Assembly: GCF_028372415.1 (NCBI RefSeq)
Contig: NC_092876.1
Location: 58,924,385-58,988,384 of the forward strand
Length of the DNA stretch: 64,000 nt
Direction: 5' to 3'
From: Notamacropus eugenii
Taxonomy: Eukaryota > Chordata > Mammalia > Diprotodontia > Macropodidae
Positions within the stretch are counted from its first letter, which is position 1. The number at the start of each line of letters is the position of its first letter. The notes under the pieces were generated by a model. That model had not been told where the DNA came from. It did not search any database and saw only the letters and a list, made by a program, of their open reading frames with translations. The translations under genes and the position numbers were made by a program. Of this stretch, positions 1 through 13,300 are shown one piece after another.

Positions 1-55
1 CCTGAGGACCTAGAGGGTCACCTGTGGCCTGAAGACCACAGGTTCCCCACCCCTG
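1..55 (+). mobile_element. Right end of a palindromic hAT-type MITE
   Basis: Ends GGTTCCCCACCCCTG, the reverse complement of a CAGGGG-type hAT terminus, and is close to the right arm of the full element at 2649-2845. The left part is beyond the window edge. Confidence 0.6.
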
Positions 56-1372
56 GTCTAGGATATGCTCCAAGAAGGTCAAAGACAGAAAGTTCTCATA
101 TTCACCAAATCATTCATGTTAGTATTTTATGTGATAGCAAAGAATTCGAAATAAAGCAGATGCTCACTGATTGAAGAAAGTCTAAACAAATTATGGTACA
201 TGAATAATACAATATTATTATACATACCACAAGAAATGACAAATATGGAGAATTCAGAAAAGCAAAATCTTCAGGAAGATTTATTTACATGAACTTATGT
301 AGAACAAAGTGAGCAGAACCAGAAAAACACCCCATACGATGGCCACAATAATATAAGTGCAAAGAAGAAAACTAAACTGAATGTGACATTAATATTATGG
401 CCAAGCTCGGTTCAGGGAAAGAGATGAGAAAATGCTCCTCCCCTACCTTTGATGCAGAGATGGAGGATTATAGGTATAGAATACTGAATTTACTATCAGG
501 TGTGGTCAGAGTGTTGGTTAGTTCTGCAAATCTGCGTTCAACTTTTAAAAAATTCTTTACTAGTAGATTGTTTGTTGTACACAGATTCATTCAGAAAAAG
601 TACTGTAAAAAATAAATGCTACTAATGCAATTTTTGAAAGAAAAAGAAAAAAGGAGGAAAAGAGAGGGAGAAAGAGAGAAAATGGGTAAGAGGGGAAAGG
701 GGAGTAGGCCTTTAATAACATGGAAGCCAAATCTCAATTTAGCACTTTCTGTCCAGATTTCACTAAAATGTTGAAAGATGTTGTTGTAATCAATATTACT
801 GTAGGAAGTGGTATCATTTTATTGGATTAGGCTTATAAATAGAAAAAAGCTTCACTCACGCAGGAAATACTTGGTCATCATTCTACGCAATAAGTTCAAA
901 CTAAAGACAGGAAGAGAAAATGAAAAAGAAATATCATAGAATCTCCAAGGCACGAAAGCCCTAGGAATTCACATGGTTCAGCCTGTTCCCTCTACAACAT
1001 CCCTGAGAAATAGCCCATAATTTGCTTAAAAGCCTCCAGGGATGAAGAAATCAATCTCTCTCTCCAATGATTTCATATTCCACTTTTGGAGAGATCTTGT
1101 TGCTAGGGAATCTTTTCATACATTAAGCCAAAATTTCCCTCTTAGTAACATCCCCTCAGCAACCAGTTCTCTCTCCTGGGGCCAAGTCTCATCACTTCTT
1201 TCATATGACAGCCCTCAAAACAGTGGAAGAATAATGATCATATCCTGCTCCCCCTACCCAAATATTCTGTTTTCCAGACAAAGTTCTGCAAATGTACTAA
1301 AGTCCTCATTGATGTCCTTTATCGATATAAAAGGAAATGGGAAAAACAAACCAAAAGCCAGTAGTTACATAC
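1..1372. other. UBR4 intron 11 (partial)
   Basis: No exon found. Starts with the right end of a hAT MITE (1-55). An old L1-like 3' region in plus orientation follows at about 170-600, recognised by the run from GCAGAACCAGAAAAAC to the AATGCTCCTC segment. A purine-rich tract is at 640-705. The rest is unremarkable. Confidence 0.6.
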
Positions 1373-4300
1373 CCTTTCCCAGGTCCCAGTTTGGGAGAGC
1401 CCACACCCTCCTTTGCACGAGCAATGATGTCTCTCACTCTGAGAGCAGCCAGCGGATCTTTCTCTTTCCCCTTATCAGCTAAGGCAGTTGGGCTGAGATT
1501 CAAGATGAGGAAGAGACTGTTCAGCAAACACCATGCACCCAGCAGCTGAAAGTTCTGGTAGTGCTGGAGTCAAAGGCAAAGTACAAATGAGAATCTGAGG
1601 AAGTCCAAACCTGAAGAGCGGCAAGAGATAAGCAGAGCTAAGAGATGCACTTCCTACCTCACCACCAGCTCGCCGGGAATTGCTGATGGCCTGCCCAATC
1701 ATCTCATAGATTTCAAGCTGTCGGAAAACACAGATGTAAAATGTGAGTCAGCATAAACCCTTTTGTAATAAAATGACTAATCCTGCCCACACCCCATCTA
1801 GAAAGACTACTTTTCTCTTCTAAGGTGATATCTCAATTACAGAAAGATAACTTTTACCAGGATCTACCACCAATGGCTAAGCTGTGTTTGTAACTGCATA
1901 ATTAAAAAAAGAAGGTAAAGTCCATTAGAAACAGTCTAGCCACATTAATGGCCCTGTCCTCTAAAGGGAGCCACTTTTCCCAACTTCACCAACCAAACCT
2001 TTGTCTCTCCCAGCCCTCTCCAGGGTCTAAGCATCCTTGGCTTACACATTTCTGGACAATCGTAGCAGCATCATTTTCATAATCTTCTTCTTTGGAGCTT
2101 GTGGAGCCTGTCCGCACCTGCTGGGTGCTCCCCACGTGAAGAATGGCCATACAGGTGGCCACACTCACACCTGCAACAAGAGAAGCAGAGATTTCATGAC
2201 TCCCTGGCTAAGGGCCTTCAGGTATCTACCTGTACTACATCATTAGGGTTCAAGAAACAGAATGGAAAATGGAAAGACCCAACTCCAACAAAACAAATAA
2301 TAACTACCACAACAAATGGGGAAGGTTTAAAAAGGCCCTCAGGCTGTGAGCAGGACAACAACACTGAAACCCACTCACCAAAACCAAGTCTAAATTGTTC
2401 AAATTTCAGACACAAACCACAGTTGCAATTTTGGAACCTTCAAACCAACATGGTAACCACAAAAGTCTCTGACCAACTTGATGTACCTCAAGAATACTCA
2501 ACAATAGCTAAAAATTCAAATCTGAGAAAGATCACTTTGACTCCTCCTTCGTGTCCATTCTACCCTTTCCAATATTCAAGTTCAGGCTCTTATTCTCTCT
2601 CATGCAGATTATTGCAATGATCTCTCTACCTCCAACATAACCTAGACCTTTGCTGGAGAATCTGCCACCTCGAGGCTACATGGAGTCTTCTAGGTCCTCA
2701 GATGCAGCCCTTTGACAGAATCCAAACTTCACAGAACAAATCCCCTTAATAAAAGGATTTGTTCTGTAAAACTTAGACTCAATCAAAAGAGCACACTTGA
2801 GGACTTAGAAAGCCACATGTGGCCTCAAGGCCCCAGGTTCCCCACTCTAGACCCAGATGTAACAGATAGACAGTAATCCCAAAATACAAATCAGATCATG
2901 TCATTTCATTCCTTCAAAACCATTCAATGGTTTCCCTAGGAAATGGCCTAGAGAATAAAGTCCAAGTTCAAAATCCTCAGTGATCGACCCTTGTTTATGC
3001 CCCACTACTCTCAGACACTGAAGCCAAATGGACTTTATGAAATCCTATAACGTAACTAGGATCTTTCCACTGCTTTGACACAGAGTCAAGATCAAATGTC
3101 ACATCTTCCCCTGAAGCCTTTTCCTTTGATTTCCCCCTCCCCTTCAATCTCCCTGGTCAATTCTGAAATTCTCCCCTTCTGCCTATTCTTATTTGTATAT
3201 TTACCTAACATTCCCCTATTAAAGTATAAGCTCCCTTGAGGGTAAGGACAGTTACAGATTCATCTGTGTATTTCTCACAGCACCTAGCACTCAGCAAACA
3301 AGAACATAGTACCTGGCTCAGTAAATATTTGTTTAATGGTTGTATGAACAGTACTGAGTCAATTTTAACAAATTCCTGGGTAACTCAAAGCCAACTTTCC
3401 AAGGACACCTCTCCAATCAACTACTTTCAGAACCTAATTCCCAAGACACACCAAACCCACTTCAATGATCTTAAAACCAAGAACCAAATAATTCTATTAA
3501 ACAAAGAAACTGCAAGGCTCAGTACTAGGCAGTGAGAATATGAAAATGAGATAAGCTTATAATCTAATGAGGGAAACAAGAAAGACAGAATATACAGCAA
3601 AATGTAATAAGTAGAACGGATCAAACAAAAGTAGGTAAAGTCAGAAGAAGGCAAGATTGCTTCCTGTTTTGGGGACAGAGATGCAGGGAGGGGGTATGTT
3701 CTTGAAAAGCTTCATGGAGGAAGCAGAACCTGAATTGGAAGTTAGAGAGGAAAATACTTCAACAGGTAGAATTTTGCTTTGTCTTTGTTTTTTATATGCT
3801 TATATTTTTCTTCGGGTTCGGGTAGGGAGACGCACACAAAGGCAGCTAGGAGGTAGCGAAGAAATGAAAGAATTCAGGACAAGAACAGGATGGTGAGCAG
3901 TCCAATTATCCCAGTACATAAAGTATACGATGGGATTGTATGAAATAAGGTAAGACAGACTATAAGGTGTTTTTCTTAAATAAAAGGTAACCATAACACC
4001 TAGTAGAAAATAAGCAAACGCTCTGGTCCCATATACTTTGAGGCGTCAGCATGAGGAGGGACTAAAGATGTCCTACGATAATAAGCACTTTTGTACATAA
4101 AGCACTTTGTCCAGCACCATCGGTTTCCCTGCGGCAGAACAGAGATGGAGTTTAGGAAGCTGCCTGGACAGAAAATATCACATAGTCTTTTGGGGGAAAG
4201 AAATCAGGCAACAGTCAAAAATCAGGAAGATTCTTAGGGCTAAAAAGAAACTTAGAGACAAAAACTACTCACCTGCATACAGACAGCTGAGGCTGAGCAC

Positions 4301-7300
4301 TGTCACATCTTGTAATCGAGCAGGATTGAGGGGTTCCAAAACAGGAAGAGAAAGGGTATCCAATGCCATGGTTACATCAATGACTAATGAATGAAAACTA
4401 TAAGATGAGAGAGAAGACAGAGTGAGCCTAACTAGCCCTTGGAATAGCTTCCCTTCTACAACCCTCAGGTCACAGTAACTGGCAAAAAAGCGTTAATCAT
4501 AGAACATAACCTTTGCAACCTCTTACCCATTACGGACAGCTGTGGCATCTGCCACTGTTGCAGGCATAATGAAGAAGGAATTAGCCAGCACAGCATCTTG
4601 GAACCGGTTGATGTAGCGTAGGAAATACGGCAGGTTCAGACACACACGGAGCAGCTTCTCTGAGCCACCTGCACCAATGACAAGGCAGAGCTACAAACAA
4701 GACTCTCTGATTTTACCCCTTTTTATAGAGACACAGAGATAAGGTCTGGCTTCTAGACAGTTACTGGACCACAGCCTGACTTGACCCTTTGTGTTCTAAA
4801 ATATGAAATTAGTTGTTTGATCTTACCAAGCTCCTGTAGACTAGCCACATTCTGAGCTATAAACACATTCTTGGTCTTGATGGCAGAGGCTTGATCTGTT
4901 GAGGACTGGTCATCACTTTCTCCTTCCACCTAAGGGAAAATGCAAAGTGACTGAGACCTCTTATGGCAGCTAGCTGCCACAACTTCATTACTTACTGTCC
5001 TAGAAGGTGGGAAACAACCAAAGCCCAAAAGCCAGGAAAAGAATAATAGGATAATTGATTTAGAGATGAAAGAGAAGCTAGGGGTCATTTAATCCTGCAG
5101 TTCCCCTACTTCTAATACTTCACTACTCTTAGGCTAACTCCAGAAATGCTATTCCAACTCTGTGGAAATATAGTGGTTAGTCATCTGGTGCAAACAGCAA
5201 CAAACATGAAATGTATCAAAATTTGTTATCTCGTGCTTTTTACTTACTAGACTAACATGTGATAGGACAGGGCTAAAGAATCTCACCTGAACCGCTGGCG
5301 TGAGGGATGTTGTTGCTACCGCTCTAGGATTAAAGACTGAGGTCAACTGGTTCAGAAAGTTCATTTGTACCTCCTTTTGCCTCAGCTCTGGGCTGACCAG
5401 TGAAGCCAGCTCCTTCTGATCTTCCACTGTATTAGTTCAAAGGGAAGAAACGGGACAAAAATGATAGAGGCAAAGCAGCAAAACATCTAGAAATGCCAGG
5501 GACCAAACGGGAAAACCCTACAGGGCAAACACTTACCATCAGAGAGAGTCTTCACTGTCTGTGGGAGCTTGGCAGACTTCATCATTGCAGTAAAAGTAAT
5601 GATTTCAGTTCGGTCTAGCCGGCTACAGCCAGTGCACAGGCCTTTGATAAGGAGAATCAAGTGTTTCTGCAGAACAGGCAAATGAAAAATGTGTACGTAG
5701 GTACAACACAAAGCGTTCCTTACTGGCAAAGGCTTACAGAGCCAAAACTGGATTCATATTAATTAGTATAGACCGGATACAATAATACAAAGTCTGGCCC
5801 ACGAGTTTTTCCTTTCCCACTTCTCTGACTCTACTCACAATCTCATGCCAAATAAGAATTAAGGAAACCTCCAGCCCTAGAGCAGTGGCACACCATCCTA
5901 TAGCTCTCACCTGGGATACGGCACAGGCCTCATCTGGATTCTCTAGGCGCAGGAGAGAGAACTCAATCAGGACTTTGCAGGCAGCTGCCACTGACTGGAG
6001 CTGATTTCGGGGAACTGAAAAAGCAACCAACTACTTACGTACAGAGAATTACAGTCCTCCTTTGCCAACAAATTAAGCAACTAATAAGTTTTTGTTGAAC
6101 CTCTACCTCACTTGAATCAACCAACCTACACCTATAGCCAAAGCTGACTTTTGACCCACCATCATTTCTTTAGCAATGATAACTATGTTTGTTGATATAC
6201 AGGTTTTTTCTATTTGTTCAGTAAGAAAGAAGGTACTCTTTTACCCACATATCAATTTTTCCCAGGGGCTCTTGCTTTTTTCCATTTTTATCCATAAAGA
6301 CAAAGTAATGGATGCCATCAGGACATGATGCTTGCTATCAACAATTCTAGCCTCTTACCTGGAAGGGTGTTGAGGGTTTATGAAGTTGCTCACTGTCTAC
6401 CTGAATAACCTGCTAACTAAACAAGTCAATAAAGAATTCAGGTACTCATTTAATTAATTCTGGTGCTTTTTAAGGTAGCAACAAAAGAATTATGAGATCA
6501 GAGGGATAAATTATTGAAATATGACAAATATAAAATACAAATTTAATAATCAATTGGGTAAAAAGATAAAATGGAGGCTGGAAGAAGTCATTTCACATTG
6601 CAGGGCACATAAAAAAGTCAAATTCACTTTCAAACCACAACCACAGGATGGGATACTGCTTTGGTATATTGGCTGTTAGCCACAAAGCTATGGGCTATTA
6701 AGAAATGCACTCCACAGACAGATATATGAAATTTAATTTAAAAGGGCTTTGGTTAGAGAGAAATTTAATGAATTGAGGACCTGGTGCTCAAGCCTCAGGG
6801 CATTTTCTGTTTCTGTTTGGGCAGCCTCGCTTAAAATGAACTTGTAGAGAGTGGTGCACATCATAGTTTGCTGTTGTCTCAAGTCCTGGGAAGATGGCTT
6901 GGGAGTGCTGAGAAAAGACACTTCATTAACCAACCCATGCAGTCAAACCTAATGGGAGAAACAACAATCCCTCTATTCACAGGCCAAGAACTGGGAGGGA
7001 CAGCAGCTGGATACTTACTGAGGCTGCAGACCGTTGTGATATAGTGTGTGGAAAGTGCGACAAAGGAGGAGTAGAAGGGCTCATACTGCTTGTCGTGGTG
7101 CAGGATTTCTAATTCACTGCAAAGACAACATGGCTAGTTGGCAATCCAGAATCTTGACTGCATCAATAGCACATGGTGAGCATTCATTCAATCAACAGCT
7201 TCAACTGAAATATCTATGGTGTACCACATCCTTCTCCACTGTTCCAAGTGGAGAATCATCATGGTGATTCTAGCAATCCCACCCACTCACCCCCTTTAAC

Positions 7301-10300
7301 CTCTTAGCTGGGGAACTCCTTCTTTAAAGGATCTTTAAAGGATCACAAGCCCCTTGACTAAGCTGTGAGGACTACCATGATCTAATATCCATGAAAACGG
7401 ACCAGAATTTAAGGAACTAAAGAAAGCACTGAATAGTTAATGACTCAATGGAGCCACTAAACTTTGCTGAGAGTCTTGCTTCTCTCAAGACAGAAGCATC
7501 TCAGCCTCAGATACGTAAATACAGAGAACTGGACCTGCATTATCTACAGGCAACACCATGGTTGGTACCTCAACACAGAGCATGCAAAAGGTAAAGTATC
7601 ATACTCCAATTCAGGGGAGCCATCCCCTTGGAAGACATTTAGTGCTTTGTTATTTTGGAGTATTAAAACAAAAATTAATCAAGGACTGGTTCCAATCTGA
7701 CAGTCAAGCACCAATACTGACTGAGTGGCCATTATGTGTTAAGCTATACTAGGCAGTGTTAGGTCATTTCGTCCTTTCTGGCTTCATGTCAAGCAATGAA
7801 AACAAAAGAACAGAAACTTCAAAAATTCTGAGCCAGCAGAGTCTAGAAAGAGAATTCAAAGCTTCAAGATATCATCAGTGGACCTCACTTCATAAACCAA
7901 GTATGGTAGAGCACAAATAGCACTAGTTTAAGACACCAGAAAATTTGGATTCAAGTTCCAGGCTCAGATACAACCTTGGATACGTCACTTTATTATCTGA
8001 GCCTCAGTTTCCTTATCTTTAAAATGAAAGGGTTAAATTAGTTGATCTCTAAGGTCACTTCCAAGCTCTAATATTCTGTTTCAGAAAATCAGTTCATAGA
8101 ATTTTAGAGCTTGGAAAGTTTAGAGTTCTTCATCATGAAAGGTTCTTAACCTAGGGTATGGAAACTTGGAGTTTTTAAAAATACAGTTTAATAAATGTAT
8201 TTCAATACAATTTCAATACAATTTCAATACAACATTTCCTTTGTAATTCCAAATATTTATTTTAAGTAACTCAAACTATGATTCTGAGAAGGGGTGGGGA
8301 GGTTTTACCAGACTGCCATAAAGGTCCATGAGACCCTCCCTCCCAAAAGAAAAAAAAAACTATTGTGTTCACTCCCTTTGTTTTTTCCAGGCTGAACACA
8401 GAGCTGCTCTTTTCCTTCTCTTCTAATTTGGGGCCTTCTTATTCACTATTCTAAGGTTTTCACAGCCCAGAATAACTTAACATTCTAGTTCCAACTACGT
8501 CCCTTACTAGTTATCTTTCAATTGTGAGACTAGAGTACCAAGACATTAAAGCCAGGAGAGGAAAAGTGAGGGGAAGAGGTGAGAGAACAAGCACCAAAGG
8601 AGCTTTCTTCAGTACTCATGAATCTGAGCCTCACTTTCATCATTGGATGAGGAGAATTAATTCCTGCCCTGTCTACCTTAGTTCTTAAGAGGGCCAAATG
8701 AGGTAGTATGTATAAAAGCATTATTATTACTTCATAAAGTTATTTCCATTTATCCTTTGGGATTTGAAGGAACAGAGTAACAACACTAATAAAACTAAGA
8801 GATTTTAGGGAGCAAAGTGCTCAGACTCAGAAATTATTCTTTTGGCTGTTACTCTTAATCTGAGGACAAGGTTACTCTAACAGGCTGAAAAAAGGTTAGA
8901 ACTCATGTAGCCCAGATCAATGTTGCCACATTGTTACTTAATGCTTATTTTATGTAGAGAATGTATCAGGTGAGGACTAAGGCAAGAATTGATGTACTGA
9001 CCCCTAGGCCCTATAGCTCAGTAACTGAAATGTGACAGCAAAAAACACAAGTGGAGAGAAAAGATAAGAATGTAGTTGGACAAAAGATGGGAATTGGCAG
9101 CAGCCCTTGAGTCACTCACTATTTTGAGTAGAATATAAGGTCTATGAGAAATAAGTCTTTAAAAGTGTTCTACAGGAGGAAGTAGGGTTAATTAAGCTCA
9201 CAGAAGATGACTCCAAGTACAATAAGAGATATTGAAGAGTGTAGAGAAAAGGAGTAGGAGAACAAACCAAGTTAAAAAAAAATGAGAGGAAGGGAAAGGC
9301 AGAAAACATGAAATGAAAAGATGGACAAAAGCAGATGAAGCTCCCAATGGTGCAAGAACGTCTTCTCTTATTTGCCAAGTAACACTCCTGTTTGTTCAGT
9401 TCTCTGGAACACCCACTTCTCCCAACCTGCCATAATAGCATCATTCAAGTCTGAAATCCAAATGAACCTACTAAATGCAGAGCCAAGAGCCATCTTCATA
9501 AAAAGATCCAGTGCCTTATATTTGAAAATGCTACATAGTGTAACAAGAACAGCAGCCAACCAAATGATCATATGATCATAAAGACTGAGGGTAGGAAAGA
9601 AAACTGCTTTCTTTTTTTTTGGCAAGGAGGTACAAGGTAGAGAGGAAATGACTTCCATTCTCATCTCTCAAGTAACTTAATGACTTCTATTTCTGATCTT
9701 TGCCACTGCTGATATTTTCTTTCTACATGGTTTTTCTTTTTAAAGTATAGCTATCCAACCCCTCCTTCCATTAGCCAATAAATGCCAAAGAATAACAAAA
9801 GTTCTTTCCCATCTCTTTCTTGGCTATCAAAGATACATTGTCCCACAGAGTGGTATTTTTAAAAATGTTGACCTAGGAAATGAAAGTCTTTTTTAGATAT
9901 CTTGTTTACCTTGGAACAAAGGGGGAAAGTCAATAATCAGTGAAGCTAAAGGACTTATCTAAAGTCACAAGGACTGGAATAAGATTTAGGTCATTTATCT
10001 GCACAATTAAATAGTATCTTCCAGTGGTGGAGATATGTTTCTATTTGTTAACCATCATGTTATGACACAAAGCAATTAACCTAGTAGGAAAGGAGTCTTC
10101 CTCACTGCTCCTTTTCTTCCAGAGAGACAAAGGCTGAACGAATAGTAATAGCGGATATTTATATGAAGAGCTTTAAGGTTTACAAAGCACTCTACAGACA
10201 TGATCTTATTTTAACCTCACAAGAACCATGAAAAAAGTATTACAGGTATTATTAGCTACATTTTTCAGATGAAGAAAATGGTCACAGCTAGTCAAAGGCA

Positions 10301-13300
10301 ACTTCAAACCCAGGCCTGCTTGATTCCAAAGTCAGCACTCTATCCACAACTTTCTATTGCCTCTAATTTGTCTATTTGTAAGAAATAGATGTCTAAGAAC
10401 TCTCTGGCAGGGACATAATTTGACAATTATCTTTATGTTACATAAAGGGGAAATCCATAACCAAGAAGTTCAGCGACAACACAGGAAACACCGATTCAGG
10501 GAAAAGTTAGTAAATTCAGTATATGAGGATGAGAGTTCTTCTCCAAAGACAACTATGCTTACAGGAATGACTTGCACTGAGCTAAAAAAAACAATCCACT
10601 ATGTGAGGCTTTCTTTAAAAAAGAAGCCAGTCCTCATCAAGCTAATTAATCCCATGTAAAGCATTAGGGCTGGGTTGAGCCAATTCTGGCTACAATATAT
10701 TTGTTTCTAAGCTTGGAAAGGTGTTTAAATAGCGTGCAGTCTTAAGAACATGCGTGATATATGCAAGTCTCAGAAAGTTAGAAGGAATAAGCCCATCAAA
10801 AAACAGAACCAGATTTCTAATTATTTTTACACTCTGACACGTCTGAGTATGGAGCACCAATTTATATATGCTAATTTATTCTTCCTTCATTTCAGCAAGT
10901 GCCTAATTACAAATTCTCAATGGATTCTCAACAACCATGGTCTGGACCTTGAAATCGTCCACCTACCTCTTCATCAGAATTGAAGGTAACTACCATCTAA
11001 AAGAGAACAAAGAGTGGATCACAATGCCTGGAAATCTCCTATTTCCTATGTGATCACCTCTGAGAGTCATGAGGAACTTTAGAATGCCAGAGTAGGAGGT
11101 GAAAGCTGGTAAGAGAAAGCTGGACAGCAGCCACCTTCCTCCCCGCAAAAAAGCAGTAGAAAAAGAAGACATTGGAGAAAGGGAAGAAAAACAAGGCCAG
11201 CGTAATAGTGGATTGGAGCTTAGGGACCCACAAGGAAGGAATAGCAAAATAAAAGAGGAAAAGCAAAAATAATCTGGACATTTTACATGTAGTAATAAAA
11301 AGAACATTGGTCTAGGAGTCAGGAGGCCTGGATTCAGGCTATGACTTGCTAACAGATCATAGTGATCATGGATTTATAAGTGGAATAGCCATTGGGGATC
11401 ACCTAGTCCAGCTGTCTCATATTTCAGATGAGGGTACCAGGACCTTGAGAAGAAAGTTCCCCAAGGCCACACTGTTAATAGATGGAACTGCCAGGATTTG
11501 AACCAGCTCCTGTTACTCCAGAAACTGACTCCACTACACCACCACTTAGCAAATTATATAACCATAAAGCACCAGATCAATGAGCTAAGAAGTCTACGTA
11601 TCATGTCCTAAGCATTATGTTCCTGTGGTATAGCAGCATCAGAAGGAAGAATTCATAGTAAAGTTATCCTTTCAACATCTTCATCCTTTAAAAGTCCACC
11701 TGAGATTCTAAGGAAGACACACTAGTGCACACATATTCAGATCTAAACTGCACAACCTTGCCCAGTGATTCAATGGGATTCGGCTTTTTCAATAAGAGTC
11801 TGTGGGTAAATGCCTATCAGTTCAGAACTGCTTTTAAAGCAGTGAAGAGTGTTCTTCCTTTTCTGTGTGAGCAGTCACATCTCAATTACATGAGCCACCA
11901 GAGGAGGAAGCAGGAAGAGACTGTTATCATTCTGCCTGCTATCTGGTCTGCTACACTTGACTTCAGTGTATTCTCCAGATGTTTTTGTTGTTCAGTTGTT
12001 TCACTTGTATCTGATTCTTTCTGACCCCATTTGGGTTTTCTTGCAAAGACACTGCAATGGTTTGCCATTTCCTTCTCCAACTCATTTTACAGATGAGAAA
12101 ACTGAAGCAAACTGGGTTAAGTGACTAGCCCAAGGTCACACAACTGAGGACAGATTTGAAGTTATGAACATAAGTCTTCCAGACTCCAGGCCTAGCACTC
12201 TATCTACTGAACCAAGTTGCCTATATCCCCTGAACTAGGTTAGATTATCTCATTTTTTCATTTAACAGGCCTATGACAGGATTTTGGGCAGTGTATAAAC
12301 AAATGACTATCTATGCTCACATAGAGAGCATTGAGACTCTTGAAACACCTGACCCAACTTCCTCATTTTACAGAAAAGGAAACTGAGACCCAGAAAGTTG
12401 AACTGATTTGCGTAAGTCAGTTAAGTAAGTGAAAGCAAATTTGCAGACGAGAAGGAAAGAGCCCTGGACTGGGACTGTAGGGGCCAGACTTCAAGTCCTA
12501 ACTCTGCTTTACAGTTTTGTGCCCTTGTGAAAATCATTGAACTATTGTGAATCTCAGTTTTCTCATCGGAGTTGAACAGGATGAAGGCACTTTAAGGCCC
12601 CTTCTAGTTGTAAAATTCAACGATTCTAATGCCAAATGTTATTGACTGCAATTCTGTTCAAGCAACATGCTAGAGTAACACTTGGGGAAAATAAAAATAC
12701 TACTTAATTAAAAGCTTTTTAAAAGTAGAGTATATAATTTGAGGATAAGATCTTCACTGTCTTCATCTTTAGAATATTTTTGGTTTTTAATAACATAATA
12801 GGAAAAATTATCTGCAGAGTTTACTTCTGAAGCAGGATTTGATATATGCCAACCAGGCATAAGAGCAAACACCTTGTCAGGCTGTGAGCCTTGCTGAAGT
12901 AACTTATTTCTGACTTTTCCTTTTTTTACTTTGCTTTAGGATAAAATGTCTCAGCAGCAAATGTAGAGAGTAGTATAAAATCTTGGTTGGAAAAATGGAA
13001 TTAAGGTAATCTCTTACAGAGACTAACTCAGAGAATGATTTCTTTCATTACATTTATGAAAGTCTGATCTGGTGGCAAGATGAGAAGCCAGGAACTCTGG
13101 CATAGCTTTCACTTTGTAAATGAACAGGTCCCACAACCTGAGGGGGGTAGTGTTTCCATGACAAGAAAACCTGATGTAAAAACAAGATTTAGAGAAAGTT
13201 ATAGAGTTGGAAAGAAAACTCCAGAGGTCAACTAGTCTAATATCCTTGTTTCACAGATGAGAGTAGTATAATGGACATTGAGGTAAGCCTGGAGTCAGGA

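Noticed and set aside
2099..2620. 173-codon plus-strand frame over UBR4 exon 9
   Set aside because: Antisense of a conserved exon plus intron sequence; the minus strand explains the region.
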